DNA from: Pseudonocardia sp. SCN 73-27 | Lineage (GTDB): Bacteria; Actinomycetota; Actinomycetes; Mycobacteriales; Pseudonocardiaceae | Reading direction: 5' to 3' | DNA: 64,000 nt | NCBI GenBank assembly: GCA_001725415.1 | Contig: MEGH01000006.1 | Location: 25,022-89,021 of the forward strand | Part shown: one piece after another, positions 25,692-35,385 of the stretch | How positions within the stretch are numbered: position 1 is the first letter of the stretch | Layout: the number at the start of each line of letters is the position of its first letter | Made by a program: the position numbers and the translations under genes | The notes under the pieces: model-generated | The model's database searches: none | Seen by the model: the letters and a program-made list of their open reading frames with translations, nothing else | Told to the model about the DNA's origin: nothing

Positions 25692-27452
25692 ATGGTGGAC
25701 GACGTGAGCCGCACCCACCCTCCCCGGAGCCGTTCGGTCCCGGCCACGCCCGACGCCCCCGACCTCGGCGAACCCCAGTCCGACGCGCCGGGCCCCGACC
25801 CGGGCGACGGCCTCGACCGCCTCCGGATCCTCCTCGCCTCCGCGATGGGGACCGTGCTCGTCAGCTACGGCGTCCTGCTCCCCGCCGCCGCGCTCGTCGT
25901 CCTCACCGCCGGTTCCGGCATGTCCGTCGACGGTGTCTTCGCCACCGCCATCCCGCTCTGGCTGGCCGCGCACCAGATCCCGCTGACCGTCGTCGGCGCG
26001 CCCCTCAGCGTGCTCCCGCTGCTGCCGACGCTCGTCCTCGTCCTGGTCGTCGCCGCCGGCGCCCGCTGGTCGGTGCGTCGCCTCGGTGGCCGCATCCGCA
26101 CCGACGGCGGCGCCGTCCTCGCCGCCCAGGCCGGGGCGCACGCCGCTGTCGCCGTCCTCGCCAGCGCCCTGCTGCCCGCCGCCGCACCCGTCTCCGTCGC
26201 CCCCTGGGCCGCGATGGTCGGCGCCGGTGTCGTCGCCGCCCTCGCCGCCGGGCTCGGGCTGCTGCGCCAGTGCGGCGTGCCCGCCGAGTGGCGCGCCCGG
26301 CTCCCGCGCTGGGCCCCACCCGCGCTGCGCGGCGCCGCCGCCGGGCTCCTCGCCCTCGTCGCCGCCGGGGCCGCCGTCCTCGCCGTCGGCGCGGTGCTGC
26401 GCGCCGGGGAGGTCGAGGCTTCCTTCGCAGCACTCGCCCCCGGCTTCGGGTCGTCGCTGGGCGTCTTCGTCCTGGCTGTCGCCTACCTGCCCAACGCCGT
26501 CGTCGCCGGGGCGTCGTGGCTGCTCGGACCCGGTGTGTCGGTCGGGGCAGCCGCGGCCTCGCCGTTCACCGTCGCCGGTGGCCCGCGGATGCCGTTCCCG
26601 CTGCTCGCCGCCATGCCCGAGACCCCGCCCCCGGCCTGGGTCCTCGTCGTCCTGCTGGTCCCGCTCGCCGTCGGCGCCGTCGTCGGGGCCGCGTGCCGAC
26701 GCGCCCTCGCCGACGTCCCCGACGTGAAGCTGCGGCTGCGCGCCACCGCCGCCGCGGCGGTGCTCGTCGCGCTCGGGGTGGTCGTCGCCGCCCTGCTCGC
26801 CGGGGGCCGGCTCGCCGCGGGGCAGTTCGACCCGGTCCGGTTGCGTCCGGAGTTGCTGTTGCCCGCCGTCCTGCTGTGGGTGGGTGGTCCCGCTCTCCTG
26901 GTGGCGACGTTCCAGCGCTCCGTCCCCGGAGCCGTCGCGCTCGTCGAGGAGCCGGAGTTCGAGGAGATCGAGGACGAGCCGGAGCCGTCCGACGAGCCCG
27001 CGCGCAACCTCATTGCTGTCGAGGAGCGACGGAACGACCGTGAGGTTGCGGACGAGCCCGGCGACGACTCCGACGACGGCTCCGGCGACGAGTCCGAGGC
27101 GGACGAGTCCGGCGGTGTGTCTGCGGCCGGGTCCGATGCCGGAGGGTCCGACGGTGAGCCTGCCGACGAGTCCGACGCCGGCGGGTCCGACGGGTCCGAC
27201 GGTGAGCCTGTGACCGGGTCCGACGCCGGCGAGTCCGACGGCGACTCCGACGGCGGGTCCGGGGCCGGGGGGTCCGACGCCGGCGAGTCCGGCACGAGCG
27301 ACGATCCGGCTGACGACGAACCCGCGCGCAACCTCACTGCTGTCCGGGGCCGCCGGGAGGACCGTGAGGTCACGGCCGAGGCCCCGCGGAAGCCGCAGAC
27401 CGTGGCCGAGCTCGTCGCCCAGCGGCAGGCCGACGGCGACGCCGACTGGTGA
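25692..27452 (+). CDS. perM: PerM-like DUF6350 multi-pass membrane protein with palindromic elements in its tail
   Basis: A 586-residue protein. Residues 35-425 form 8-10 hydrophobic helices typical of DUF6350. M. tuberculosis PerM (Rv0955), at the same place between the DUF5336 gene and purN, stabilises the divisome through FtsB (recalled). The C-terminal 160 residues are cytoplasmic and acidic, with tandem GSD/DES/AGG repeats. Two copies of a 51-bp palindromic element lie in frame at 27001-27051 and 27325-27375, each encoding ARNLxAVxxRRxDREV, exactly 108 codons apart. The protein ends [20 protein letters not shown], with a TVAEL motif like that in the glycine-rich surface protein. ATG 25692 or GTG 25704 could start it. 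Confidence 0.85.
   Translation: MVDDVSRTHPPRSRSVPATPDAPDLGEPQSDAPGPDPGDGLDRLRILLASAMGTVLVSYGVLLPAAALVVLTAGSGMSVDGVFATAIPLWLAAHQIPLTVVGAPLSVLPLLPTLVLVLVVAAGARWSVRRLGGRIRTDGGAVLAAQAGAHAAVAVLASALLPAAAPVSVAPWAAMVGAGVVAALAAGLGLLRQCGVPAEWRARLPRWAPPALRGAAAGLLALVAAGAAVLAVGAVLRAGEVEASFAALAPGFGSSLGVFVLAVAYLPNAVVAGASWLLGPGVSVGAAAASPFTVAGGPRMPFPLLAAMPETPPPAWVLVVLLVPLAVGAVVGAACRRALADVPDVKLRLRATAAAAVLVALGVVVAALLAGGRLAAGQFDPVRLRPELLLPAVLLWVGGPALLVATFQRSVPGAVALVEEPEFEEIEDEPEPSDEPARNLIAVEERRNDREVADEPGDDSDDGSGDESEADESGGVSAAGSDAGGSDGEPADESDAGGSDGSDGEPVTGSDAGESDGDSDGGSGAGGSDAGESGTSDDPADDEPARNLTAVRGRREDREVTAEAPRKPQTVAELVAQRQADGDADW
27001..27051 (+). repeat. Palindromic element copy A, in frame within perM
   Basis: A 51-bp element with inverted ends (CGCAACCTCA / TGAGGTTGCG). 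It encodes [17 protein letters not shown]. The ten bases gacgagcccg flank it directly on both sides (26991-27000 and 27051-27060), which could be a target duplication or chance in this repetitive tail. Confidence 0.8.
27057..27312 (+). repeat. Acidic low-complexity coding repeat in perM
   Basis: Degenerate tandem units of the type gacgagtccgacgccggcgg encode alternating Asp, Glu, Ser and Gly. They lie exactly between the two palindromic copies, as if this tail had grown by unequal recombination or slippage. Confidence 0.7.
27325..27375 (+). repeat. Palindromic element copy B, in frame within perM
   Basis: Same element and same codon phase as copy A, encoding [17 protein letters not shown]. 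The left flank gacgaacccg resembles that of copy A. The right arm has changed (TGAGGTCACGG). Confidence 0.8.
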
Positions 27453-27511
27453 CCACACCCCTCTGCGACCCCGGCAACCGGGGCGGCGACGGTGTGACGG
27501 CCGCCTCGGCC

Positions 27512-27517
27512 TAGGCT
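27512..27517 (+). promoter_or_regulatory. Possible -10 element for purN-purH
   Basis: TAGGCT, in the same context (TAGGCTCGAC) as the guaB3 -10, lies 46 bases before the purN GTG, which has its own GAGGAG site. Confidence 0.4.
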
Positions 27518-27563
27518 CGACCTCGACGTTCGTCCTGTCGACCCGTCGTGCCCGAGGAGTGGT

Positions 27564-28205
27564 GTGCCCGAGTCGTCCGGTTCTGCCCCGCAGAGCGAGC
27601 AGCCCGTCCGCAGCCGGATCGTGGTCCTCGCATCCGGCACCGGCACCCTCCTGCAGGCCCTTCTCGACGCCACGGTCGAACCCGCCTACCCCGCGGGTGT
27701 CGTCGCCGTCGGCACCGACCGCGCCGGAGTGGGCGCGCTCGACCGGGCGCAGGCGGTGGGCGTCGACACCTTCTCCGTCGCCGTGTCGGCGTACCCCGAC
27801 CGCGCGGCCTGGGACGTCGCACTCACCGAGGCCGTCGCCGCGTACCGGCCGGACCTGGTCGTGTCCGCCGGATTCATGAAGATCCTCGGCCCAGCCTTCC
27901 TGTCGGGCATCACGTGCCCGGTGATCAACACCCACCCCGCGCTGCTGCCGTCGTTCCCCGGGGCCCACGGGGTCCGCGACGCGCTGGCCTACGGGGTCAA
28001 GATCAGTGGTGCGACGGTGCACCTCGTCGACAGCGGCGTCGACACCGGACCGATCCTCGCCCAGGAGGCGGTCCCGGTGCTGCCCGGCGACACCGAGGCC
28101 GAGCTGCACGAACGCATCAAGATCACAGAGCGGCGGTTGCTGGTGGGCACCGTCGCCGCGCTCGTCCGAAGCGGGCGCGACCGGACGAGAGGTGACCTTC
28201 CGTGA
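27564..28205 (+). CDS. purN: Phosphoribosylglycinamide formyltransferase
   Basis: A 213-residue GART enzyme transferring formyl from 10-formyl-THF to GAR in purine synthesis. The N-terminal phosphate loop is [15 protein letters not shown]. The catalytic [12 protein letters not shown] supplies Asn and His, and the Asp is in [12 protein letters not shown]. About 18 residues precede the first strand, slightly more than usual. Its TGA overlaps the purH GTG by four bases, so the two are coupled, as in mycobacteria. Confidence 0.96.
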   Translation: MPESSGSAPQSEQPVRSRIVVLASGTGTLLQALLDATVEPAYPAGVVAVGTDRAGVGALDRAQAVGVDTFSVAVSAYPDRAAWDVALTEAVAAYRPDLVVSAGFMKILGPAFLSGITCPVINTHPALLPSFPGAHGVRDALAYGVKISGATVHLVDSGVDTGPILAQEAVPVLPGDTEAELHERIKITERRLLVGTVAALVRSGRDRTRGDLP

Positions 28206-29773
28206 GCGAGCCCGTGAGTCAGCGTAGAGCGGTCCGACGGGTCCTGATCAGCGTCTACGACAAGACCGGCCTGCTCGACCTCGCGACGGGGCTGCACGCT
28301 CTCGGCGTCGAGATCGTGTCGACGGGGTCGACCGCGCAGCGGATCGCCGCCGCCGGCGTGCCCGTGACCCCCGTCGAGGAGCTGACCGGTTTCCCCGAGT
28401 GCCTCGACGGCCGGGTGAAGACGCTGCACCCGCGCGTGCACGCCGGGCTGCTGGCCGACACCCGCCGCCCCGAGCACGTCCAGCAGCTCGAGCAGCTGGG
28501 CATCGCCCCGTTCGACATGCTGGTGTCGAACCTCTACCCGTTCACGCAGACGGTCGCGTCGGGTGCGTCGCCGGAGGAGTGCGTCGAGCAGATCGACATC
28601 GGCGGCCCCGCGATGGTCCGCGCGTCGGCGAAGAACCACGACAGCGTCGCGGTGGTCGTCGACCCGTCGCGGTACGCGTGGGTGCTCGAGCAGGTCAAGC
28701 AGGGCGGGTTCGACCTCACCGACCGGCGCCGGCTCGCCGCCGACGCGTTCCGGCACACCGCCACCTACGACGTCGCCGTCGCGTCCTGGATGGGCAGCGT
28801 CCTGGCCGCCGACCCCGAGGGCGGGCCCTTCCCGGAGTGGGCGGGCGCCACGTGGGAGCGCGCGGCGACGCTGCGCTACGGCGAGAACCCGCACCAGGCG
28901 GCGGCGCTCTACGTCGACGGCTCCGGCGGTCTCGCGGGCGCGGAGCAGCTGCACGGCAAGGAGATGTCGTACAACAACTACGTGGACGCCGACGCCGCCT
29001 GGCGGGCCGCGCACGACCACGGCGACGTGCCGACCGTCGCGGTCATCAAGCACGCCAACCCGTGCGGCATCGCGATCGGTGCCGACGTCGCGGAGGCTCA
29101 CCGCAAGGCCCACGCCACCGACCCGCTGAGTGCCTTCGGCGGCGTCATCGCGGTCAACGGCGAGGTCACCGCGGAGATGGCCACGCAGGTGGCCGACATC
29201 TTCACCGAGGTCGTCGTCGCTCCCGGCTTCGCGCCGGAGGCGCTGGAGATCCTGGGGCGCAAGAAGAACGTGCGGCTGCTGCGCATCGACGGCGCCGGCC
29301 GGCGCCTCGGCGTCGAGCAGCGGCCGATCTCCGGTGGGCTGCTGTTGCAGCAGCGCGACGCGATCGACGCCCCGGGCGACGACCCGTCGGCGTGGACCCT
29401 CGCCGCCGGTGAGCCGGTCTCCGACGAGGTGCTCGCCGACCTGCTGTTCGCGTGGCGGGCCTGTCGCGCGGTCAAGTCCAACGCGATCCTGCTGGCGTCG
29501 GGCGGCGCGGCCGTCGGTGTCGGGATGGGCCAGGTCAACCGGGTCGACTCGGCGCGGCTCGCCGTCGCGCGGGCGGGCGACCGGGCCCGTGGGTCGGTCG
29601 CGGCGTCGGACGCGTTCTTCCCGTTCCCCGACGGCCTGGAGATCCTGCTCGAGGCCGGTGTCGCCGCGGTGGTGCACCCGGGCGGCTCGATCCGCGACGA
29701 CGTCGTCACCGAAGCGGCCGCTGCAGCAGGTGTGCCTCTCTACCTGACGGGGACCCGGCACTTCGCGCACTGA
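28202..29773 (+). CDS. purH: Bifunctional AICAR transformylase/IMP cyclohydrolase
   Basis: A 523-residue enzyme for the last two steps to IMP. The N-terminal IMP cyclohydrolase domain has [18 protein letters not shown] and the [17 protein letters not shown] motif. The C-terminal transformylase domain has [15 protein letters not shown], the catalytic Lys-His in [12 protein letters not shown], and the end GTRHFAH. GTG 28202 overlaps purN by four bases. Its product feeds guaB and guaA elsewhere in the window. Confidence 0.97.
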   Translation: MSEPVSQRRAVRRVLISVYDKTGLLDLATGLHALGVEIVSTGSTAQRIAAAGVPVTPVEELTGFPECLDGRVKTLHPRVHAGLLADTRRPEHVQQLEQLGIAPFDMLVSNLYPFTQTVASGASPEECVEQIDIGGPAMVRASAKNHDSVAVVVDPSRYAWVLEQVKQGGFDLTDRRRLAADAFRHTATYDVAVASWMGSVLAADPEGGPFPEWAGATWERAATLRYGENPHQAAALYVDGSGGLAGAEQLHGKEMSYNNYVDADAAWRAAHDHGDVPTVAVIKHANPCGIAIGADVAEAHRKAHATDPLSAFGGVIAVNGEVTAEMATQVADIFTEVVVAPGFAPEALEILGRKKNVRLLRIDGAGRRLGVEQRPISGGLLLQQRDAIDAPGDDPSAWTLAAGEPVSDEVLADLLFAWRACRAVKSNAILLASGGAAVGVGMGQVNRVDSARLAVARAGDRARGSVAASDAFFPFPDGLEILLEAGVAAVVHPGGSIRDDVVTEAAAAAGVPLYLTGTRHFAH

Positions 29774-29782
29774 GTTCTCGCC

Positions 29783-29965
29783 TCACCCGCGGCCCCGCCC
29801 TCTCGGCAACGTCCGGAGCAGGGCGAGGGTCGCGGTGAGCAGCGTCGTCATCGCGACGACGTACCACAGCATCGCCATCGGCCACGGCAGGTCGTCGACG
29901 GCGTAGCCGGCCGGCCCGACCGGGACGGCGACCCCGCCCGAGGCGGCGCACAGCCTGGCGTACAA
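29783..29965 (-). CDS. Short single-helix membrane protein after the glycosyltransferase
   Basis: A 60-residue frame begins with TTG four bases after the glycosyltransferase stop on the same strand. It has one hydrophobic helix (about 30-50, MAMLWYVVAMTTLLTATLAL) and a basic C-terminus RTLPRGRGRG. Third positions are almost all G or C, so it is probably coding. No family is recognised. The start codon is unusual and uncertain. Confidence 0.45.
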   Translation of the reverse strand: MYARLCAASGGVAVPVGPAGYAVDDLPWPMAMLWYVVAMTTLLTATLALLRTLPRGRGRG

Positions 29966-29969
29966 CGGC

Positions 29970-31142
29970 TCACGCCCTGCTCGGCGCGAGATGGTGCCAG
30001 GTGGCGCCCCTGCCGCGCAGGGCGTCGGCCGCCGCGCGCAGGAACACCGCCTGCTGGAACAGGTCGTAGCCGAACTCGATCAGCATCGGCAGCGCGAGCG
30101 CCATGCCGCCGATCCCGCGGGCCCGGACGGTCCACACCCGTTCGACGACGAACACCGCGGTGACGCCCAGCCAGACCCCGACGGGTGGGCCGAGCAGACC
30201 CGCCGTCGCGAACAGCGCGTTGGCCAGGAGGAAGAGCGTGACCGCGACGATGCCGAGGTACATTCCGACCTGCCGGGCCAGATAGGGCACCGTGACGGCG
30301 GTGAGGCCGTAGCCGTGCAGGTTCTCCAGCGCGCCGCGCTGCCAGCGCAGACGTTGCCGCCACAGGTCACCCCACGTCGGCATGATCTCGGTGAGGACGC
30401 CGCAGCCCGCGGGCGAGACGGTCTGCCAGCCGAGGGTGCGCACCGCCAGGGTGATCTCGTTGTCCTCGGTGAGCGCGCCGGGGTCGTAGACGTGGCCCGC
30501 CGGGCCGGGCAGCCCGTCGCCGCGGGTGCGTGCGACCTCCCGCAGCACCCCGACCCGGAACACCGTGGCCGTCCCGGTGAGGACCGACGCCCGGTCGGCC
30601 CGCCGGGAGATCTCCCGGGCATAGCGGGCGTACTCGTTGCGCTGCAACGCTCCGATGAGCCCGGACCCCGCCTCGCCGTGGAAGACGCCGCCGACCGCGC
30701 CCGCAGTGTGGTCGGTGCGCAGCCGCAGCGCAGCGGTCTCGACGAACCCGGGCACGAGCATCGAGTCGGCGTCGGCGACGAGCAGGAGATCGTCGTCGGA
30801 CAGGGTGGGCAGCAGGAGGTCGAGCGCCTGGTTCAGCGCGCCGGCCTTGCGGTCGCGGTTGGCGTGGGTCTCGACGACCTCCGCCCCGTGCCTGCGCGCG
30901 ACGACGGCGGTGTCGTCGGTGCAGTTGTCGGCCACGACGACGATGCGGTCGAGCGCGACCGTCTGGCCGCGCAGCGACGCGATCGCCTCGGGGAGGGCCC
31001 GCTGCTCGTCGTGCGCCGGGACGAGGGCGACGACCCGGGGCGGCCGGTGTCCGGGTAGGCCGGCGGCATGGTCGAGCGGCGCCGACGGCAGGTCGAGTGT
31101 GAGGGTGGCCAGCTGGCTACGTCGTTTCTGACCCCGCGTCAC
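29970..31142 (-). CDS. Membrane-bound family 2 glycosyltransferase
   Basis: A 390-residue GT2 enzyme with an N-terminal catalytic domain: PAHDEQRALPEAIASL, VADNCTDDT, the DxD-type DADSM, the acceptor-base segment TEDNEIT, and QRLRW, the QxxRW motif of processive synthases such as cellulose and hyaluronan synthase. Three to four transmembrane helices follow from about 290 (VGMYLGIVAVTLFLLANALF and on). It may make or extend a surface polysaccharide; donor and product are unknown. GTG 31142 has TTGGAG at a good distance. It is divergent from imuA'. Confidence 0.87.
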   Translation of the reverse strand: MTRGQKRRSQLATLTLDLPSAPLDHAAGLPGHRPPRVVALVPAHDEQRALPEAIASLRGQTVALDRIVVVADNCTDDTAVVARRHGAEVVETHANRDRKAGALNQALDLLLPTLSDDDLLLVADADSMLVPGFVETAALRLRTDHTAGAVGGVFHGEAGSGLIGALQRNEYARYAREISRRADRASVLTGTATVFRVGVLREVARTRGDGLPGPAGHVYDPGALTEDNEITLAVRTLGWQTVSPAGCGVLTEIMPTWGDLWRQRLRWQRGALENLHGYGLTAVTVPYLARQVGMYLGIVAVTLFLLANALFATAGLLGPPVGVWLGVTAVFVVERVWTVRARGIGGMALALPMLIEFGYDLFQQAVFLRAAADALRGRGATWHHLAPSRA

Positions 31143-31247
31143 GTGTATCGCTCCAACGAGTAGGGGGGGAGCCCGGGACGGGGATCGGCCCGGCTGCATA
31201 TTCGTACAGTCGCGGCGGGCGGTGACGGGATTCCTCGATCGAGTGAC

Positions 31248-31256
31248 TGTGGACAA
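31248..31256 (-). promoter_or_regulatory. DnaA-box-like site 1 upstream of imuA'
   Basis: TGTGGACAA is the complement of TTGTCCACA, the preferred DnaA box in high-GC actinobacteria. It faces a second box 38 bases away. Confidence 0.45.
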
Positions 31257-31294
31257 CCGGCGGATCTGCACCCCTTCCGGGTGGCTTTCCGGAG

Positions 31295-31303
31295 TTGTCC
31301 ACA
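31295..31303 (+). promoter_or_regulatory. DnaA-box-like site 2 upstream of imuA'
   Basis: TTGTCCACA, an exact match, inverted relative to site 1. It is 46 bases before the LexA box. Confidence 0.5.
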
Positions 31304-31343
31304 GGCGGTCGTGGGGCCGGTTGAGTCGCTCTCCGTCGGTCCC

Positions 31344-31349
31344 TATGAT
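31344..31349 (+). promoter_or_regulatory. -10 element of imuA'-imuB
   Basis: TATGAT directly abuts the LexA box, so bound LexA would block polymerase. Confidence 0.6.
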
Positions 31350-31365
31350 TCGAACATCAGTTCGA
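31350..31365 (+). promoter_or_regulatory. LexA (SOS) box of imuA'-imuB
   Basis: TCGAACATCAGTTCGA is a perfect match to the actinobacterial SOS box TCGAAC-N4-GTTCGA, centred 32 bases before the imuA' ATG. Confidence 0.92.
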
Positions 31366-31389
31366 ACGACGGGTGCCGGGGGGCGGGCG

Positions 31390-32136
31390 ATGGCCGAGGT
31401 GACGCGGGCCGATGCGGCGAGCAGGCTCGAGGTGGCGCGCGGGTTGTTGCGACGGGTGGAGCGTCCCGCCCGGCTCGACCCGGCAAGGGTCGCACCCAGC
31501 CCGGGTGACGACGGACGGGTCCTGCCCGTCACCGCCGGCCTCGCGCGGGCGCTCCCGGCGGGAGGGCTGCGTCGGGGGTCCACGGTGGCGGTGGGCGCCG
31601 CGCCGGGGGCCACCTCGCTGCTGTTCGCGCTGCTCGCCGAGGCCTCGGCGTCCGGGGCCTGGGCGGGGGTGGTCGGCCGGCCCGACCTGGGGGCGCTCGC
31701 CGCCGCCGAGGCCGGGATCCGGCTCGACCGGCTGGCGCTGGTGCCCGACCCCGGCCGTGATCTCGTCGCAGTGGTGGCCGCCCTGGTCGACGGGCTCGAT
31801 CTCGTGGCCGTCGCGGGTCACGAGCGCGCCGGGGTCCGGACGGCCGACCGGCAGCGGCTCGCCGCGCGGGCCCGCCAGCGCGGCACCGTGCTGATCGCGC
31901 TGGGCTCGTGGCCGGGAGCCGATCTGGAGCTGACCTGCACCCGGCCGGTGTGGGAGGGGCTGGTCGGCGGCGGTGCCGGGCGGCTGCGTGCCCGGCGGGC
32001 CGGGGTGCGGGTGCGCGGGCGGGGGATCGCCCCGGGCGGCCGGGAGACGCGGGTGCTGCTGCCCGGCCCGGTGGGTGCCCCCGAGTCGGCGACCGTGGAC
32101 GCGATCCCGGTCCAGGAGCGGGTGGCCGCCGTATGA
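31390..32136 (+). CDS. imuA': ImuA' component of the mutagenic SOS polymerase complex
   Basis: A 248-residue RecA-like protein without a good Walker A: the GLRRGSTVAVGAAPGATSLLFAL region stands where RecA has its P-loop, and later strands (LALVPDPGRDLVAVVAALVD, LDLVAVAGHERAG) follow the RecA fold. In mycobacteria ImuA' links ImuB and DnaE2 during DNA-damage mutagenesis. The gene starts at ATG 31390 downstream of a perfect LexA box and overlaps imuB by ATGA. Assignment rests on operon, SOS box and fold pattern. Confidence 0.87.
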   Translation: MAEVTRADAASRLEVARGLLRRVERPARLDPARVAPSPGDDGRVLPVTAGLARALPAGGLRRGSTVAVGAAPGATSLLFALLAEASASGAWAGVVGRPDLGALAAAEAGIRLDRLALVPDPGRDLVAVVAALVDGLDLVAVAGHERAGVRTADRQRLAARARQRGTVLIALGSWPGADLELTCTRPVWEGLVGGGAGRLRARRAGVRVRGRGIAPGGRETRVLLPGPVGAPESATVDAIPVQERVAAV

Positions 32137-33938
32137 GTGGGGCGGACCCGGGCGAGGTGCCGGTGCGGGTGCTGGCGCTCTGGTCGCCCGACTGGCCGGT
32201 CACCGCCGCCGCCCGCGCCGAAGGTGTCCCCTCGCACCGGCCCGCGGCGGTGGTCGTCGCCAACCGGGTGCTGGCCTGCTCGGCCACCGCCCGGGCCCAC
32301 GGGGTGCGCCGGGGACTGCGCCGTCGCGAGGCCCAGGCCCGCTGCCCCGACCTCGCGGTCCTGGGCCGCGACCCGGAGCGCGACGCCCGGCTCTTCGAAC
32401 CCGTCGTCGTCGCGGTGGAGGAGCTGGCGCCAGGGGTCGAGGTCGTCCGGCCGGGACTGGTGGCCCTCCCCGCGCGCGGGCCCGCCGGGTTCTTCGGTGG
32501 AGAGCTGGGGGCAGCGGAACGGCTGGTCGACCAGGTGGCGGCCCGCACCGGCGTCGAGTGCCAGGTCGGGGTGGCCGACGGGCTGTTCGCCGCCGTGCTC
32601 GCCGCCCGCCGCGGGGTCGCCGTCGAGGCGGGTGCCACGCCGGCGTTCCTCGCCCCCATGGACGTCGACGAGCTCGACCGCGAACCGGAGATCGACCGGT
32701 CCGAGCTCGTCGGGCTGCTGCGCCGGCTCGGGCTGCGCAGCCTCGGCGCCTTCGGCTCGCTCGACGCGGCCGACGTCGCGTCCCGCTTCGGCGCCGACGC
32801 CGTGCTCGCCCACCGGCTGGCCCGCGGGCTCGACCCGCGCCCGCCCGTGCGGCGCTGCCCGCCCGAGGAGCTGGCGGTGGAGCTGGAGCTCGACCCCCCG
32901 GTCGACCGGGTCGACGCCGCCGCGTTCGCCGCCCGCGGCCTCGCCGAACGGCTGCACCAGGTACTCGCCGGGCACGGGTTGTCCTGCACCCGGCTGGGCG
33001 TCGCCGCCACCACCGAACAGGGCGAGGAGCTGCTGCGGATCTGGCGCTGCGCCGAGCCGCTCACGCCGTCCGGCACGGTCGACAGGGTGCGCTGGCAGCT
33101 CGACGCGTGGCTCACCCGTGGCGGGTCGGGTGCGGTCGTGCGGATGCGGCTGACCCCGGAGGAGACCGTCACCGCCGGGGCGCTGCAGCTCGGACTGTGG
33201 GGCGAGGTCGGGGTGGCCGACGAACGGGCGGGCCGCGCCCTCGTCCGGGCCCAGGCGCTGCTGGGGCCGGGCGGGGTCCTCACCGCGGTGCTCACCGGCG
33301 GCCGCGACCCCGCCGAACGGGTCCGGCTCGTCGCCTGGGGCGACGCCCGCGGCACGCTCGACGGCGTCTCCGACGAACGCGCCGGAGCGATGCCGGGGGA
33401 GCCCGCTCCCGAGGAGAGCCGTCCCTCCGACGATGCCGGTCCCCGGGCCGGTCGTGCCGGTGGCGGTTCGGGACCGGGCCGGGCGCGCGAACCCGGCCCC
33501 GGGGCGGCCCAGCCGCCGTCCCCGCCCGCGGGCCCCATGCGGCGCAACGCCCGGCGCGGCACCCGTCGCACCAAACCGGTCCGGACCGCCCGCCCCGCCC
33601 TGCTGTCGCCCCCGCCCGCGTGGCCGGGCCGGCTCCCCGCGCCGTCGCCCGCGTCGGTGCTGCCCGAGCCGCAGCCCGCCGTCCTGCTCGACGCCGCGGG
33701 AGGGCCCGTCGGGCTCCGGGCGTCCGACCTGCTCGCCACCGCCCCCGAACGGCTCGACACCCCGGGCGGGCCGTCGGGCACGGTCGTCGGCTGGGCGGGG
33801 CCGTGGCCGGTGCAACAGCGCTGGTGGGTGCCCGGCGCGGTGGGGACGGCCCGGTTGCAGGTCGTGCTCGACGACGGCGTGGCCGTGCTGCTCACGGCGG
33901 CGCGGGGGAGGTGGTGGCTCTCCGCCGTCTACGACTAG
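32133..33938 (+). CDS. imuB: ImuB, catalytically inactive Y-family polymerase-like protein
   Basis: A 601-residue protein. The Y-family palm and fingers are recognisable (VLALWSPDWPVTAAAR, VVVVANRVLACSATARAHGVRRGLRRREAQARCP), followed by a helix-hairpin-helix and little finger, then a long Pro/Arg-rich linker (about 420-510) and a C-terminal domain (about 520-600). The acidic SxDE motif of active polymerases is replaced by AVEELAPGVEVV, as expected for ImuB, which recruits DnaE2 to the beta clamp rather than copying DNA. It is coupled to imuA' by ATGA overlap. Confidence 0.88.
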   Translation: MSGADPGEVPVRVLALWSPDWPVTAAARAEGVPSHRPAAVVVANRVLACSATARAHGVRRGLRRREAQARCPDLAVLGRDPERDARLFEPVVVAVEELAPGVEVVRPGLVALPARGPAGFFGGELGAAERLVDQVAARTGVECQVGVADGLFAAVLAARRGVAVEAGATPAFLAPMDVDELDREPEIDRSELVGLLRRLGLRSLGAFGSLDAADVASRFGADAVLAHRLARGLDPRPPVRRCPPEELAVELELDPPVDRVDAAAFAARGLAERLHQVLAGHGLSCTRLGVAATTEQGEELLRIWRCAEPLTPSGTVDRVRWQLDAWLTRGGSGAVVRMRLTPEETVTAGALQLGLWGEVGVADERAGRALVRAQALLGPGGVLTAVLTGGRDPAERVRLVAWGDARGTLDGVSDERAGAMPGEPAPEESRPSDDAGPRAGRAGGGSGPGRAREPGPGAAQPPSPPAGPMRRNARRGTRRTKPVRTARPALLSPPPAWPGRLPAPSPASVLPEPQPAVLLDAAGGPVGLRASDLLATAPERLDTPGGPSGTVVGWAGPWPVQQRWWVPGAVGTARLQVVLDDGVAVLLTAARGRWWLSAVYD

Positions 33939-34094
33939 GGGGGTGTGCTGACAACCTCGAGTTGTTCGGCAGGCCCCAAGGGTCGTTCGTCCGTTCCGCA
34001 CCGCACGGAAGCGCTGCCGCGAACCCCGGAAGTTCATGAGGTACGGGACGAAAGTACGTTGACCCCGATCACGGCCGGTCCGGGAGGAGTCGTC

Positions 34095-35306
34095 ATGAGG
34101 GCGGGAAGACTCGCGCACGTCCACAACGTGGAGGACATGCGCAGCCTGGCGCGCCGACGCCTGCCCCGGGCGGTGTTCGACATCGTCGACGGCGGCGCGG
34201 GCGACGAGGTGACGTTGCGCCGCAACCGCGAGTCGCTCGACCGGATCGTCCTGCGCCCCCGGGCGCTCGCCGACGTCACCAAGGTCGACACCACCACGAC
34301 GATCCTGGGCGATCAGGTGTCGGTGCCGTTCATGCTCGCCCCGTGCAGCTCCGCGCGCATGTGCCACAGTGCGTCCGAGCCCGCGGTCGCCCGCGCCGCC
34401 GGCCGGCTCGGCACCGCGTTCGCCGTCGCCGGCGGGGCGAGCGAGAAGCCCGAGATCATCGCGAAATCCGCCACCGGCCCGCTCTGGTACCAGCTGTACA
34501 TGAAGCCCGAGCACCGGGCGAACGTCGAGCTGATCGACCGCGTCGAGGGCGCCGGCTACCGGGTGCTGTGCGTGACCGTCGACAGCGCGATCAAGCCGTA
34601 CCGCGAGAAGGACCTGCGCAACCGCGTCGGTATCCCGCTGAAGATCTCCCCGCAGCTCGTCCTCGCCGGCGCGTCCCGCCCGCTGTGGGCGCGCGACTAC
34701 CTGCTGGGCAGCGCCGGCTTCGGCCGGGTCGCGGCCAAGCTCGACCCGCGCGCGAAGCGGGGCGGCGGCGTCCCGGCCGCCGACAGACAGAGCGGCCCGG
34801 CCGTCGACGTCATGGCCGCCAAGCGCGCCTACGACAACCTCGCCGACGCCATCAGCCACGTGAAGTCCGTGACCCCCGAGGACATCCGCTGGCTGCGTGA
34901 GCGCTGGGACGGCCCTCTCGTCGTCAAGGGCATCCTCCGCTCCGACGAGGTCCCGATGCTGGTCGACCTCGGGGTCGACGGGATCGTCGTCTCCAACCAC
35001 GGCGGCCGGAACATGGACGGCGCCCCCGCCACGATCGACGTCCTCGGCGAGGTCGTCGACGCCGCCGCCGGCCGCGCCGAGGTGTTCCTCGACAGCGGCG
35101 TGCGCCGGGGCGCCGACGTCGTCAAGGCCGTCGCCCTCGGCGCCCAGGCCGTGCTCGTCGGCCGGCCGTACATGTACGCGCTCGCCGCCGGGGGCGAGGC
35201 CGGTGTCGACCGGGTGCTCGACCTGCTGCGCAACGAGGTCGTCCGCGTGATGTCGCAGCTCGGCGCGGCCTCCGTCGCCGACATCGACTCCTCGCTGGTG
35301 CGCTGA
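34095..35306 (+). CDS. FMN-dependent alpha-hydroxy-acid dehydrogenase (lactate dehydrogenase family)
   Basis: A 403-residue TIM-barrel flavoenzyme. It has FDIVDGGAGDEVTLRRNRE at the N-terminus, YQLYM, a PLVVKGIL Lys strand, the catalytic IVVSNHGGRNMDGAPAT (His base and Arg) and LDSGVRRGADVVKAVALGA for flavin binding. Family members oxidise L-lactate, glycolate, mandelate or related acids. The mycofactocin-associated MftD is similar in length, but no mycofactocin genes are visible. ATG 34095 has GGGAGGAG upstream. It sits between the SOS operons and is transcribed the same way, with its own 150-base upstream region. Confidence 0.87.
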   Translation: MRAGRLAHVHNVEDMRSLARRRLPRAVFDIVDGGAGDEVTLRRNRESLDRIVLRPRALADVTKVDTTTTILGDQVSVPFMLAPCSSARMCHSASEPAVARAAGRLGTAFAVAGGASEKPEIIAKSATGPLWYQLYMKPEHRANVELIDRVEGAGYRVLCVTVDSAIKPYREKDLRNRVGIPLKISPQLVLAGASRPLWARDYLLGSAGFGRVAAKLDPRAKRGGGVPAADRQSGPAVDVMAAKRAYDNLADAISHVKSVTPEDIRWLRERWDGPLVVKGILRSDEVPMLVDLGVDGIVVSNHGGRNMDGAPATIDVLGEVVDAAAGRAEVFLDSGVRRGADVVKAVALGAQAVLVGRPYMYALAAGGEAGVDRVLDLLRNEVVRVMSQLGAASVADIDSSLVR

Positions 35307-35385
35307 CCTCCGACCGGGCGGGATTCGGGCTGGCGTTCACGTCGGCGTCAAGGTCTACCGTCGGTCTCGACCCGAGGGGGCGAGG

